Source: Accumulibacter sp031732795 (lineage in GTDB: Bacteria > Pseudomonadota > Gammaproteobacteria > Burkholderiales > Rhodocyclaceae). Taken from it: 24,531 nucleotides of DNA. Shown one piece after another: positions 8,154-15,593 of this stretch. The notes beneath the pieces were generated by a model. That model ran no database searches. It was not told where the DNA came from and saw only the letters and a list, made by a program, of their open reading frames with translations. Position 1 is the first letter of the stretch, and every line of letters starts with the position of its first letter. The DNA lies in contig JAVMKC010000057.1 in the NCBI GenBank assembly GCA_031732795.1, positions 1 through 24,531 of the forward strand, given 5' to 3'. The position numbers were made by a program, and so were the translations under genes.

Positions 8154-9259
8154 TGACGGCCGCTTTCAGCGCCGTCGACCATGTCCACATGGCGCGGGCG
8201 CTGCGCCTGGCCGAATTGGGGCTCTACAGTACGGCGCCGAACCCGCGCGTCGGCTGCGTGCTGGTCAATCGGGACCAAGTGGTCGGCGAAGGCTGGCATC
8301 GACGGGCAGGTGAAGCGCACGCTGAAATCCTGGCTCTGCGGGCGGCTGGCGAACGGTCGCACGGCGCCACCGCCTACGTCACTCTCGAACCGTGCAGCCA
8401 CCAGGGACGCACGCCGCCGTGCAGCGAGGCGTTGCTTGCCGCCGGTGTCAGCCGGGTGGTCGCGGCGATGGAGGACCCCAATCCGCTGGTGGCCGGTCGC
8501 GGTCTGGCGGCTTTGCGCCAGAGCGGGGTCGATGTCCAATGCGGGTTGCTGGAAGACGCTGCCCGCGAGCTCAATCCCGGCTTCATCTCCCGGATGACCC
8601 GCGGTCGCCCATGGCTCCGCTTGAAAATGGCCGCCAGCCTCGATGGAAAAACCGCGCTGAACAATGGCCAGAGCCAATGGTTGACCGGTCCGGCGGCGCG
8701 TCAGGACGGTCACCGCTGGCGTGCGCGCGCCTGCGCGATCCTCTCCGGGATCGGCACCGTCCTGCACGATGATCCGCAGCTCAATGTGCGTGGCGTCGCC
8801 GGGCTGGCCGACGATTACCAGCTGCCGCTGAAGGTGATCGTCGATGCCGGATTGCAACTGCCGCAAACGGCCCGGCTGCTTGCCGATGGACGCGTGCTGG
8901 TGGCGACGGCCATCGACGACCCTGCGGCGTTGGCAGGCTGGTGTCGGCCGGGGGTGGAGGTGGTCTCGTTGCCCGATGGCGCCGGGCGTGTCGATCTGCC
9001 GGCCTTGCTCGGCGTACTGGCTGCCCGCGGGATCAACGAAGTGCACGCCGAAGCCGGGGCCGGGCTCGCCGGCGCGTTGCTGGTGCAGAACCTGGTCGAT
9101 GAACTGCTGTTGTATCTGGCGCCGACCTTGATCGGCAACGATGCGCGTGGCTTGTTCGAAATGCCGGCGCTGGTTTCGTTGTCCGACAAACGTGCGCTGA
9201 ACTGGTTTGACGTGCGGATGGTCGGCGCGGACCTGCGCGTACGGGCGCGGGTCAATTAG
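8153..9259 (+). CDS. ribD: Bifunctional riboflavin biosynthesis deaminase/reductase RibD
   Basis: Carries out two successive steps of riboflavin synthesis: deamination of the pyrimidine made from GTP, then NADPH-dependent reduction of its ribosyl side chain. The 368-aa length is typical. The N-terminal deaminase has the zinc site H56-A-E58 and PC81...C90 in PCSHQGRTPPC. The reductase domain starts at about 150 with RPWLRLKMAASLDGK. A TTG lies directly before the ATG (8150), but the ATG is preferred because its TGATG overlap with the nrdR stop is a coupled start. The gene ends in an 8-bp tail-to-tail overlap with the moeB/thiF-like gene on the other strand. Confidence 0.95.
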   Translation: MTAAFSAVDHVHMARALRLAELGLYSTAPNPRVGCVLVNRDQVVGEGWHRRAGEAHAEILALRAAGERSHGATAYVTLEPCSHQGRTPPCSEALLAAGVSRVVAAMEDPNPLVAGRGLAALRQSGVDVQCGLLEDAARELNPGFISRMTRGRPWLRLKMAASLDGKTALNNGQSQWLTGPAARQDGHRWRARACAILSGIGTVLHDDPQLNVRGVAGLADDYQLPLKVIVDAGLQLPQTARLLADGRVLVATAIDDPAALAGWCRPGVEVVSLPDGAGRVDLPALLGVLAARGINEVHAEAGAGLAGALLVQNLVDELLLYLAPTLIGNDARGLFEMPALVSLSDKRALNWFDVRMVGADLRVRARVN

Positions 9260-10013
9260 CCGTTGCTGGCCGGGCGCAGACCGCGCATTGCGGGTCTTTG
9301 CCGTAAGTGACACTGCGCCAGCTCATGGCCAGGCCATCGAGCAACCATAAGCGACCGACCGCGGTTTCACCGGTGGGTACGAGCAATTTGATCGCTTCGG
9401 CGGCCTGCATCGCGCCGATGATGCCGGTCAGCGGCGCGAAAACGCCGGTTACCGCGCAACGCATTTCGTCGACCGCTTCACCTTCCGGGAACAGGCAGTT
9501 GTAGCACGGGTTTGCGCCACCGCGCGGATCGAAAACGGTCAATTGACCGGAAAAACGGATCGCTGCTCCAGAAACCAGAGGCTTTTGCAAGGCCACGCAG
9601 GCACGGTTGATGGCGTGACGGGTGGCGAAGTTGTCGCAGCAATCGAGGACGACATCGGCGTTGGCGACGGTTTGCGCGAGCTGTTCGCCGGTCAGCCGGC
9701 AGGTCAACGGTTCGACGAACACCTCGGGATTGATCGCTCGCAACGCCGTTTGCCCGGACAGTGCCTTGGCAACGCCGAGCCGATCGTGGCTATGCAGGAT
9801 TTGCCGCTGCAGATTGGTCAGGTCGACCGTGTCGCCATCGGCCAGAATCAGTCGCCCGACACCGGCGGATGCCAGATAGAGCGCTGCGGGCGAGCCGAGC
9901 CCGCCTGCGCCGACGATCAGCGCCGTAGCCTGGAGCAGGCGCTGTTGTCCTTCGATGCCGATTTCGTCGAGCAGGATGTGGCGGCTGTAACGGAGCAGTT
10001 GCGCGTCGTTCAT
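9252..10013 (-). CDS. MoeB/ThiF/HesA-type adenylyltransferase (E1-like)
   Basis: Activates the C-terminal Gly-Gly of a ubiquitin-like sulfur carrier (MoaD or ThiS) by adenylation, for molybdopterin or thiamine synthesis. The 253-aa protein begins with the family start RYSRHILLDEIG, followed by the nucleotide loop GAGGLGSP (35-42), the NLQRQ segment (67-71), the structural zinc cysteines C170, C173, C243 and C246, and C186 in the crossover loop. There is no C-terminal rhodanese domain, so it is the short MoeB/ThiF form. I cannot separate MoeB from ThiF by sequence alone, and no moa, moe or thi genes are adjacent. It is the last gene of the envC-ctp-hypothetical operon, starting 13 bp after the previous stop. 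Confidence 0.9.
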   Translation of the reverse strand: MNDAQLLRYSRHILLDEIGIEGQQRLLQATALIVGAGGLGSPAALYLASAGVGRLILADGDTVDLTNLQRQILHSHDRLGVAKALSGQTALRAINPEVFVEPLTCRLTGEQLAQTVANADVVLDCCDNFATRHAINRACVALQKPLVSGAAIRFSGQLTVFDPRGGANPCYNCLFPEGEAVDEMRCAVTGVFAPLTGIIGAMQAAEAIKLLVPTGETAVGRLWLLDGLAMSWRSVTYGKDPQCAVCARPATAN

Positions 10014-10026
10014 CGGCCGACGACGA

Positions 10027-10452
10027 TCATTTGTAATCGCGCCATTCCGGCGGAGTGTCGTCGTGGTCGCCGTGCGGATGGCGTTCCCAGGCCTGGGTGT
10101 AGGCTTGGAATTGCGAACGCTTGAGCAGGCGCGCCGGCGCGTCCAGATTGTGCAACTGCGTTTCTTCGACGTAGTAGATCAACGCCCGGCGCATTTTGCT
10201 CAGCAAGGTGTTGTCGAGGTGGTAGCCACGATTTTCGAGGTCGCCTTCGATTTCCTGCAGACAATGCTGGCGGAGATCGTAGGCGACGGCGATCGTCCGC
10301 GCCGGATCATCGGCATTGACCTCGATGTCTTCGTGCCGGGTCAGCACGCCGGCGGCTTCGGGAACCTGCCCGGGCGGGAATTTGGCGAACTGGATACTGC
10401 GTTGCTTACGAATCGGCGCCGTTGGCGGCGCGGATGCCAGTGGCCGTTTCAC
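10027..10452 (-). CDS. Conserved hypothetical protein, possibly a degenerate HMA-like fold
   Basis: A 141-aa protein that I cannot name. The first 35 residues are Pro/Ala-rich and probably disordered. From about 40 to 105 there is a compact pattern: TIAVAYDLRQHCLQEIEG, GYHLDNTLLSKMRRALIYY and VEETQLHNLD. The beta-alpha-beta rhythm, with YD and GYHLDN turns, recalls ferredoxin-like heavy-metal-associated domains, but no CxxC metal motif is present, so metal binding is not supported. The C terminus is His/Asp-rich (HPHGDHDD). It sits 20 bp after ctp and 13 bp before the moeB-like gene and is therefore cotranscribed. The fold suggestion is an inference from pattern only. Confidence 0.75.
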   Translation of the reverse strand: MKRPLASAPPTAPIRKQRSIQFAKFPPGQVPEAAGVLTRHEDIEVNADDPARTIAVAYDLRQHCLQEIEGDLENRGYHLDNTLLSKMRRALIYYVEETQLHNLDAPARLLKRSQFQAYTQAWERHPHGDHDDTPPEWRDYK

Positions 10453-10472
10453 GGTCCGCCTCCATTCTCCGG

Positions 10473-11891
10473 TTACCGAGGCGCTTGGATGATCTGCATC
10501 CCCTTCAGCAGATTCAGCGCCTGCGTCAGTTGATGATCCTTCTTGGATGCCAGTTCGCGCGTCGGCAGTTCGTTTGCTTCATCGCCTTCGTCTTTTGGCG
10601 TGCCGGGTTTCGGTTTGACCACCGGTTTGCTGGCCGGCGGCTTGGCGGTCGTCGGCTCCTTGCTTGGCGCTGCCGGCTCCTTGGTGCTGGCGTCGAGGTG
10701 ATGTTCGAGATTGGCTTCGCGCAGGCGCTCGGCCGAACTGCCGTTGGCACTTTCTTCGACGATGATGTCCGGGACGATGCCTTTGGCCTGGATCGACCGG
10801 CCCGAGGGCGTGAAGTAGCGGGCGGTCGTCAGTTTGATCGCCGTGTTGCCGGGCAGCGGCAGCACGGTTTGTACCGATCCCTTGCCAAAGGTGGTGGTGC
10901 CGAGAACGACCGCGCGCTTGTGGTCCTGCAGGGCGCCGGCGACGATTTCGGAAGCGGATGCCGATCCGCCGTTCACCAGCACGACCATCGACACTTTCCG
11001 TGCTTCCGGCGGCAGGTTGCGCAGGTAGTCGTCACGACTGCCGCGCAGGTAATCGGCGGGAGAGGCGTAGAAACGGTGTTTGGCGTCCGGTGTGCGACCG
11101 TCGGTGGAGGTGACCAGCGTATCCGGCGGCAGGAAGGCCGCCGAAACGCCGACAGCGTTGTTCAGCAAGCCGCCCGGATCGTTGCGCAGATCGAGCACCA
11201 AGCCTTTCAGCGGCCCCGGCTTGAACAGTTCGTTCAGGTGTTTGACCACCGCCACGCCGGTATTTTCCTGGAACGAGGTGATGCGCAGATAGCCGTAGCC
11301 GGCTTCGACGAGTTTCGATTTGACGCTCTGCACTTTGATCACTTCGCGGACCAGGGTGATGTCGAGCGGCTTGGCCTCGCCTTTGCGCAGGATCGACAGC
11401 TTGATCTGCGAGCGCGGTTTGCCGCGCATGCGCTTGACGGCCTCGGTCAACGTCAGGCCCTTGACCAGTGTGTCGTCGATTTTGAAGATCAGGTCGCCGG
11501 CTTTGACGCCGGCACGATAGGCCGGCGTATCTTCGATCGGCGAGACGACTTTGACCAGACCGTCTTCCATGCTGACTTCGATGCCGATGCCTCCGAATTC
11601 ACCCTGGGTGCTGACTTGCAGATCCTTGTAGGCGTCGACGTCGAGATAGCTCGAGTGCGGATCGAGATTGGAGAGCATGCCGCTGATCGCGTAGGTGATC
11701 AGTTTCTTGTCATCGACGGGTTCGACGTAGTCCCTCTTGATGGAGTTGAACACCTCGGCGAAAGCGCGCAATTCTTCGACGGGCAAGGTGGCGCGTGTTT
11801 CCTTTTCGGCCAGCGCCGAAAATTGCAGACTGATCAGCAGGCCGCCGACGACGCCCGCGCAAACCAGTCCGGCTTGTTTCAACTTGCCCAT
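10473..11891 (-). CDS. ctpA: C-terminal processing protease, S41 family with PDZ domain
   Basis: Periplasmic serine protease that trims C termini of envelope proteins and controls cell-wall hydrolases. It has 472 aa: an N-terminal hydrophobic signal or anchor at about 7-27, a PDZ domain at about 95-180 (GGIGIEV, SPIEDTPAYRAGVKAGD) and the S41 core with LRNDPGG. Catalytic Ser312 in NGGSASASEI and Lys337 in TTFGKGSVQ are 25 residues apart, the same spacing as in the E. coli Prc dyad. The Lys/Pro/Ala-rich tail from about 385 looks disordered. It starts 31 bp after the envC-like stop. This pairing with an amidase activator suggests a shared job in peptidoglycan remodelling. Confidence 0.94.
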   Translation of the reverse strand: MGKLKQAGLVCAGVVGGLLISLQFSALAEKETRATLPVEELRAFAEVFNSIKRDYVEPVDDKKLITYAISGMLSNLDPHSSYLDVDAYKDLQVSTQGEFGGIGIEVSMEDGLVKVVSPIEDTPAYRAGVKAGDLIFKIDDTLVKGLTLTEAVKRMRGKPRSQIKLSILRKGEAKPLDITLVREVIKVQSVKSKLVEAGYGYLRITSFQENTGVAVVKHLNELFKPGPLKGLVLDLRNDPGGLLNNAVGVSAAFLPPDTLVTSTDGRTPDAKHRFYASPADYLRGSRDDYLRNLPPEARKVSMVVLVNGGSASASEIVAGALQDHKRAVVLGTTTFGKGSVQTVLPLPGNTAIKLTTARYFTPSGRSIQAKGIVPDIIVEESANGSSAERLREANLEHHLDASTKEPAAPSKEPTTAKPPASKPVVKPKPGTPKDEGDEANELPTRELASKKDHQLTQALNLLKGMQIIQAPR

Positions 11892-11922
11892 GTGTCTCGC
11901 TCCAATGTGCTGCTTATGCGGC

Positions 11923-13368
11923 TTATTTCAGGGGCAGCCAAGCCGACGGGTCGACCGGTTTTCCCTGATGACGAAGCTCGAAGTATAAACCGGATTCCGG
12001 ATTGCCACCGCTGTTGCCGACCGTGGCCACGGTTTCGCCGCCGCGGACCTCGTCGCCCACCTGCTTGAGCAAGGCATCGTTGTTGGCATAAACCGAGAGA
12101 TAACTGCCGCCGTGGTCGACGATCAACAAATTGCCGAATCCGCGCATCCATTCGGCAAAAACGACCCGGCCGCCAGCGATGCTGTGCACTTCACTGCCGC
12201 TGCCGGCGCGGATGAACAGCCCGCGCCAGGGACTGCCTTCCTGGCGGGAGGCTCCGAAGCGATTGGTCACCGCCCCGCGCACCGGCGGGTGCAAGGGTCC
12301 TTTGAGTCGCGACTGGGTGGCGGCCGCCGGAGGTGCCGGCAGGGTTGCCGATGCCGGTTTGTCGGTCGGAGGGGCGACATTGGTTGAAGTCGGTGCGGGT
12401 TCCGACGATTGCGCTTCGGTGGCTGTTGAATGCGCTTTTTGACGGTTTTGTTGCCCTGGCGATTGCCGATTCTGAGACTCCTTGCGTGCGGCTTGGCGTT
12501 GCTCGGCGATCCGTTGCTGCTCCTGGCGACGCGCGGCCTCGCGCGCTTCCGCCTCGCGTGCGGCGATGATTTTCGACAAGCGGTCGATCAACTGGCTCAA
12601 GCGTTTTTCATCACGCTGCAAATCGCCGATCGTTTGCCGTTGAGTGGCGAGTTGCCCTGATAGCCTGGTCAAGGTGATTTGCCGTTGTTGGCGTTGTTCT
12701 TCCAGCCGGGCGTATTTCTCCTGTTGAGCCGTTTCCAGAGCGGTCAGTTGATCGGCTTGTTGTCGCGCTTCGTCGGTCAGCCGCCGTTGCTCCTGCAGTG
12801 AGTCGGTGATCGATTGCAGCAATTGGCCGCGGCGGCGACCAATGGCCGCCAGATAATGGAGATCGCGAGTCAATTGGTTGGCGTTGTCACCGTTCAGGAA
12901 CAGGCGTAACGGGTCAGGCTTGCCGCGCACATACTGCCGGTAGAGAATTTTGCCGAGTTGTGTTTGTTGCGTGAGCAGGCTTTGCTGCAGGTTCACCGAC
13001 TGAGCCGCCAGTTCGTTGAGCCGGGCCTTGAGCGCAGTGCTCCGGCCGTTCAAGAGGTGCAATTCGCGTTGCGCCGCCGATATCGCCCGTTCCGACTGTT
13101 GCAGATCGTCGAGAGCCGTGCGTCGTGCGCCTTCGGTGGCGGCCATCTCTTGCCGCAAGGACTCGATTTCGCCACGTAAGGTCTGGAGGTCGGATTTTTT
13201 CTCGGCCATGTCGTCGGTGGCCGGTGCATTGGCGATGGCCGCATCCGTCAGGCCAGGAAACGAAAAAATCGATACGCTCAAGATGATGAGCCAAAACAGA
13301 AGCCATCCTGGCCAGATAGGGTTTTGCTGTCGGAACGGCCGACTGATTTCATCAGGCGGGTCGCTCAT
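11923..13368 (-). CDS. EnvC-like murein hydrolase activator (M23/LytM, degenerate)
   Basis: Periplasmic coiled-coil/LytM protein that activates N-acetylmuramoyl-L-alanine amidases at the division site. From the ATG at 13368 it has 481 aa: a hydrophobic N-terminal segment at about 20-40, a long Gln/Glu/Arg-rich coiled coil at about 55-300, a Pro/Ala/Thr linker, and a C-terminal LytM domain of about 120 aa. The catalytic zinc ligands are missing: the usual HxGxD is WRGLFIRA, and the usual HxH is GLYFELRH. This is the EnvC state, an activator without hydrolase activity. I chose 13368 because AGGCGG lies 6 nt upstream. ATGs at 13404 and 13449 are alternatives; the rest of the frame upstream runs antisense through the arsR-type gene. 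First gene of the operon with ctp. Confidence 0.88.
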   Translation of the reverse strand: MSDPPDEISRPFRQQNPIWPGWLLFWLIILSVSIFSFPGLTDAAIANAPATDDMAEKKSDLQTLRGEIESLRQEMAATEGARRTALDDLQQSERAISAAQRELHLLNGRSTALKARLNELAAQSVNLQQSLLTQQTQLGKILYRQYVRGKPDPLRLFLNGDNANQLTRDLHYLAAIGRRRGQLLQSITDSLQEQRRLTDEARQQADQLTALETAQQEKYARLEEQRQQRQITLTRLSGQLATQRQTIGDLQRDEKRLSQLIDRLSKIIAAREAEAREAARRQEQQRIAEQRQAARKESQNRQSPGQQNRQKAHSTATEAQSSEPAPTSTNVAPPTDKPASATLPAPPAAATQSRLKGPLHPPVRGAVTNRFGASRQEGSPWRGLFIRAGSGSEVHSIAGGRVVFAEWMRGFGNLLIVDHGGSYLSVYANNDALLKQVGDEVRGGETVATVGNSGGNPESGLYFELRHQGKPVDPSAWLPLK

Positions 13369-13463
13369 CGAGCCGCCTGATTCGGCATCGGCTGCGGCTG
13401 TCATTGCCGGATGACTGTTTTCCGCCTTGCCCACCACCCTGTATGCCATTGATCCAGATTTTG

Positions 13464-13486
13464 TTTTATAATGCCGAATTATAAAA
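13464..13486. promoter_or_regulatory. Perfect inverted-repeat operator between envC-like and arsR-type genes
   Basis: TTTTATAAT (13464-13472), GCCGA, ATTATAAAA (13478-13486) is a perfect 9-bp inverted repeat with a 5-bp spacer, AT-rich in GC-rich surroundings. AT-rich dyads of this kind are typical operators of ArsR-family repressors such as BigR. It lies between the two divergent transcription units, just upstream of the regulator's own start, so autoregulation is likely. Confidence 0.75.
13467..13483. promoter_or_regulatory. Back-to-back -10 hexamers inside the operator
   Basis: Each operator arm contains a perfect TATAAT: 13467-13472 on the plus strand (towards the regulator) and 13478-13483 read on the minus strand (towards envC). 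The plus-strand hexamer predicts a transcript start near 13479. The -35 matches are weak in both directions; the best on the plus strand is ATGCCA at 13443-13448, 18 bp away. A repressor bound to the dyad would cover both -10 elements. Confidence 0.55.
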
Positions 13487-13506
13487 TAATCAAAGGGTTT
13501 CGTGCC

Positions 13507-13815
13507 GTGCTCGGTCGCATCAGCCTCATAGACAAACAGGAACACATCGAACAAGCGGCCCGGGCGCTGAAATCGATCTCGCATCCTCTGCGGTTGAAGA
13601 TTCTCTGCGTGATCGGCGATCAGGAAGCTTGCGTCCAGGAAATCGTCGAAGCGGTCGGCACTTCGCAGAGCAATGTTTCCCAGCATCTGGCGATCCTGCG
13701 CGAAAAACAGATTCTGCAGGCCGACAAGCGGGCCAATCGCGTTTACTATCGTGTCAGCGATGAACGGACTTTGCAGTTGATCGGCATGATGCGCGAGGTG
13801 TTTTGCGGGCAATGA
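13507..13815 (+). CDS. ArsR-family regulator, SqrR/BigR-like candidate persulfide sensor
   Basis: A 102-aa winged-helix repressor. The helix-turn-helix is VQEIVEAVGTSQSNVSQHLAILR (about 43-65, split by the turn at GTS), followed by a wing with NRVYYRVSD. Counting from GTG 13507, cysteines are C34 (KILC), C42 and C100 (VFCGQ). C34 and C100 are 66 residues apart, as are the reactive pairs C41/C107 of SqrR and C42/C108 of BigR, which form a sulfur bridge in the presence of persulfides. The metal-binding ELCVCDL motif of ArsR is absent. An ATG at 13471 is in frame, but it lies inside the operator and before the predicted transcript start. The GTG has AAAGGG 9 nt upstream. Rhodanese and glutaredoxin genes follow, which fits a sulfur-stress role. 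Confidence 0.82.
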   Translation: MLGRISLIDKQEHIEQAARALKSISHPLRLKILCVIGDQEACVQEIVEAVGTSQSNVSQHLAILREKQILQADKRANRVYYRVSDERTLQLIGMMREVFCGQ

Positions 13816-13918
13816 GCGAGACGGTCTGATATTGTTCATTCATGGCGTCGTTCCGCGCGTCATGGCCCTGTATCGAGCCGGTGGTTTTTTGTTTTGGCGC
13901 ACGTTTTTGGAGTGACCC

Positions 13919-14335
13919 TTGGAATTCATCCAACAAAACATTTTTCTGGTCGTTCTGGCATTCGTCAGCGGGTCGGCCTTGCTGTCGATGTCGATTCGAC
14001 GCTCTGGCGGACATTCATTGACTGCCAGTCAGGCGACGATGTTGATCAATCGTGAGAACGCGCTGTTGATCGACATCCGCGAAGCCAATGAATACCTCGG
14101 CGGTCACCTGACCGATTCGCGCAACATCCCCGCCGCCTCACTCGAACAGCGTGCGGAAGAATTATCGGCTTACAAGGACACGCCGGTGATCCTGGTCTGT
14201 CAGTCGGGCACGCGGTCGACCGCCGCGTGTTCGACTTTGCGCAAGCTCGGCTTCAACAAGGTCCATTCTCTCGAAGGCGGTGTCGCGGCTTGGCTGGACG
14301 CGGGTCTGCCGCTCAAGAAGGGCTCCCGGAAGTGA
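13919..14335 (+). CDS. Membrane-anchored rhodanese-like protein (YibN type)
   Basis: Sulfurtransferase carrying sulfane sulfur on a cysteine. The 138-aa protein has one N-terminal membrane helix (about 7-24) and one rhodanese domain, with LLIDIREANEYLGGHL and the active-site loop CQSGTRS, in which C94 is the persulfide cysteine. The start is TTG at 13919 with GGAG 7 nt upstream; no ATG is available at the right place. The order rhodanese, grxC, secB, gpsA matches the E. coli yibN-grxC-secB-gpsA region, which supports YibN identity. It lies about 100 bp after the ArsR-type regulator, so it may share the regulator's transcript. Confidence 0.92.
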   Translation: MEFIQQNIFLVVLAFVSGSALLSMSIRRSGGHSLTASQATMLINRENALLIDIREANEYLGGHLTDSRNIPAASLEQRAEELSAYKDTPVILVCQSGTRSTAACSTLRKLGFNKVHSLEGGVAAWLDAGLPLKKGSRK

Positions 14336-14340
14336 GCGCC

Positions 14341-14619
14341 ATGTCGCCCACGCCGCCGGTCGTGATGCCGGTGGTAATGTATTCCACCGCCGTGTGCCCG
14401 TTCTGTGTGCGGGCGGAACAATTGTTGCGCGCCCGAGGAGTCGAATACATCGACAAAATCCGCATCGACCTCGACCCGGCGCGTCGCACCGAAATGATCG
14501 AACGGACCGCCAAACGGACGGTGCCGCAAATTTTCATTGGTGAAACCTACGTCGGCGGTTGCGATGATTTGATCGCTCTCGACCGTGCCGGCAAACTGCA
14601 GCCCCTGCTGGCGGGTTGA
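14341..14619 (+). CDS. grxC: Glutaredoxin 3
   Basis: Small dithiol oxidoreductase that reduces disulfides and glutathionylated proteins using glutathione. The 92-aa protein has the active site C19-P-F-C22 preceded by VVMYSTAV, the cis-proline motif TVPQIFI and the GGCDDL glutathione-binding turn. The ATG is 5 bp after the rhodanese stop with GGAAG upstream, so the pair is coupled. The frame is open further upstream, but there it only shadows the rhodanese gene. Confidence 0.96.
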   Translation: MSPTPPVVMPVVMYSTAVCPFCVRAEQLLRARGVEYIDKIRIDLDPARRTEMIERTAKRTVPQIFIGETYVGGCDDLIALDRAGKLQPLLAG

Positions 14620-14670
14620 GCGTCAAATCGTACCGCCGGATCCTCCTTTTACTCTCTCCACGGAAAACCC

Positions 14671-15138
14671 ATGAGCGACCAAGAAAATCCCGTCTTTGCC
14701 ATTGAGAAGATTTATATCAAGGATCTGTCGGTCGAAGTGCCGAACGCGCCGCAGATTTTTCTCGAGCGCGACACGCCGCAGATCAATATTCAATTGCAGA
14801 GCAACGCCAACGGCATCGGCGAAGGTCTTTTCGAAATCGTGTTGACCACCACCGTGACGTCGAAAATCGGCGAGAAAACAGTCTTTCTTGTCGAATGCGG
14901 CCAAGCCGGGATCTTCCGGGTTCAAAACGTGCCGCAGGAAAACATGGATCCCTTGCTGGCGATCGCCTGTCCGACGGTGCTGTTCCCGTACGCCCGGGAA
15001 GCCGTTTCCGATGCGGTGATCCGTGCCGGTTTCCCGCCGCTGCTGCTGCAACCGGTCAATTTTGAAGCCCTGTACATGGCTCGTCTGCAACAGCAGGAAG
15101 CGGCACAGCAGGGCGCAGGCGAATCGACTCTCCAGTAA
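14671..15138 (+). CDS. secB: Protein-export chaperone SecB
   Basis: Tetrameric cytosolic chaperone that keeps preproteins unfolded and hands them to SecA. The 155-aa length is normal. Typical segments are FAIEKIYIKDLSVEVPNAP near the start, the central beta strands with FLVECGQAGIF, and CPTVLFPYAREAVSDAVIRAGFPP (split at SDAV) with the LLQPVNFEALY tail. The last 20 residues are a Gln/Glu-rich tail. The position between grxC and gpsA is conserved in proteobacteria. The gap after grxC is 51 bp. Confidence 0.98.
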   Translation: MSDQENPVFAIEKIYIKDLSVEVPNAPQIFLERDTPQINIQLQSNANGIGEGLFEIVLTTTVTSKIGEKTVFLVECGQAGIFRVQNVPQENMDPLLAIACPTVLFPYAREAVSDAVIRAGFPPLLLQPVNFEALYMARLQQQEAAQQGAGESTLQ

Positions 15139-15152
15139 GTAGAGGGCGCGTG

Positions 15153-15587
15153 ATGAAACGCTGGGGCGGTTTGTTGCTGCTGATGGCCGTCGCCACGCCG
15201 TTGCTGGCTGTCGAGTATCGCAGCGTCGATACGCCGGCGGTGCTCTACGACGCGCCATCGCAAAAGGGCGGCAAGCTTTTCGTCATCCGGCGCGGGACGC
15301 CGGTGGAAGTGGTCGTGGCGCTCGAAGGCTGGGTCAAGGTGCGTGATGCCGATGGCGGACTGGCCTGGATCGAGAGCAAATTCCTCGGTAAAAAGCGCAC
15401 GTTGATTGTCACCGCTTCCCGGGCGCAGATTCGGCAGAGTGCCGATGAGACGGCAACGGTCGTGTTCGAAGCCGAAAAAAACGTCGCGCTGGATTTTGTC
15501 GACACGGCGCCGGGCGGGTGGCTGAAAGTACGCCACCGTGACGGGCAGTCGGGTTTCGTGCGTCTCAATCAAGTCTGGGGAGCCTGA
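15153..15587 (+). CDS. Secreted bacterial SH3-domain protein
   Basis: A 144-aa exported protein with a signal peptide (cleavage likely after LLA, near residue 19) and two SH3b-like repeats. The first runs from about 25 to 75 (LYDAPSQKGGKLFVIRRGTPVEVV, split at KLFV, then WVKVRDADGGLAWIE). The second runs from about 85 to 140 (IRQSADETATVVFEAEKNV, WLKVRHRDGQSGFVR). SH3b domains usually bind peptidoglycan or scaffold envelope proteins. I chose the ATG at 15153; a GTG lies directly before it. It ends 6 bp before gpsA and follows secB closely, so it is probably in the same operon. A specific function cannot be read from the sequence. Confidence 0.88.
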   Translation: MKRWGGLLLLMAVATPLLAVEYRSVDTPAVLYDAPSQKGGKLFVIRRGTPVEVVVALEGWVKVRDADGGLAWIESKFLGKKRTLIVTASRAQIRQSADETATVVFEAEKNVALDFVDTAPGGWLKVRHRDGQSGFVRLNQVWGA

Positions 15588-15593
15588 GATCTC

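Noticed and set aside
8072..9313. 413-codon open frame antisense to ribD.
   Set aside because: RibD motifs are complete on the plus strand; the antisense product is low-complexity and has no start context.
10422..12068. 548-codon plus-strand frame over ctp and the end of envC.
   Set aside because: The sequence rich in Gly, Arg, Phe and Asp is the reverse shadow of the S41 protease; no recognisable domain.
13471..13506. ATG at 13471 as the start of the ArsR-type regulator.
   Set aside because: It lies within the operator and before the transcript start predicted by the -10 at 13467-13472; GTG 13507 has a suitable AAAGGG upstream.
13369..13839. N-terminal extension of the EnvC-like protein to 13839.
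   Set aside because: It would run antisense through the ArsR-type gene and its operator and adds no domain; 13368 has a ribosome binding site.
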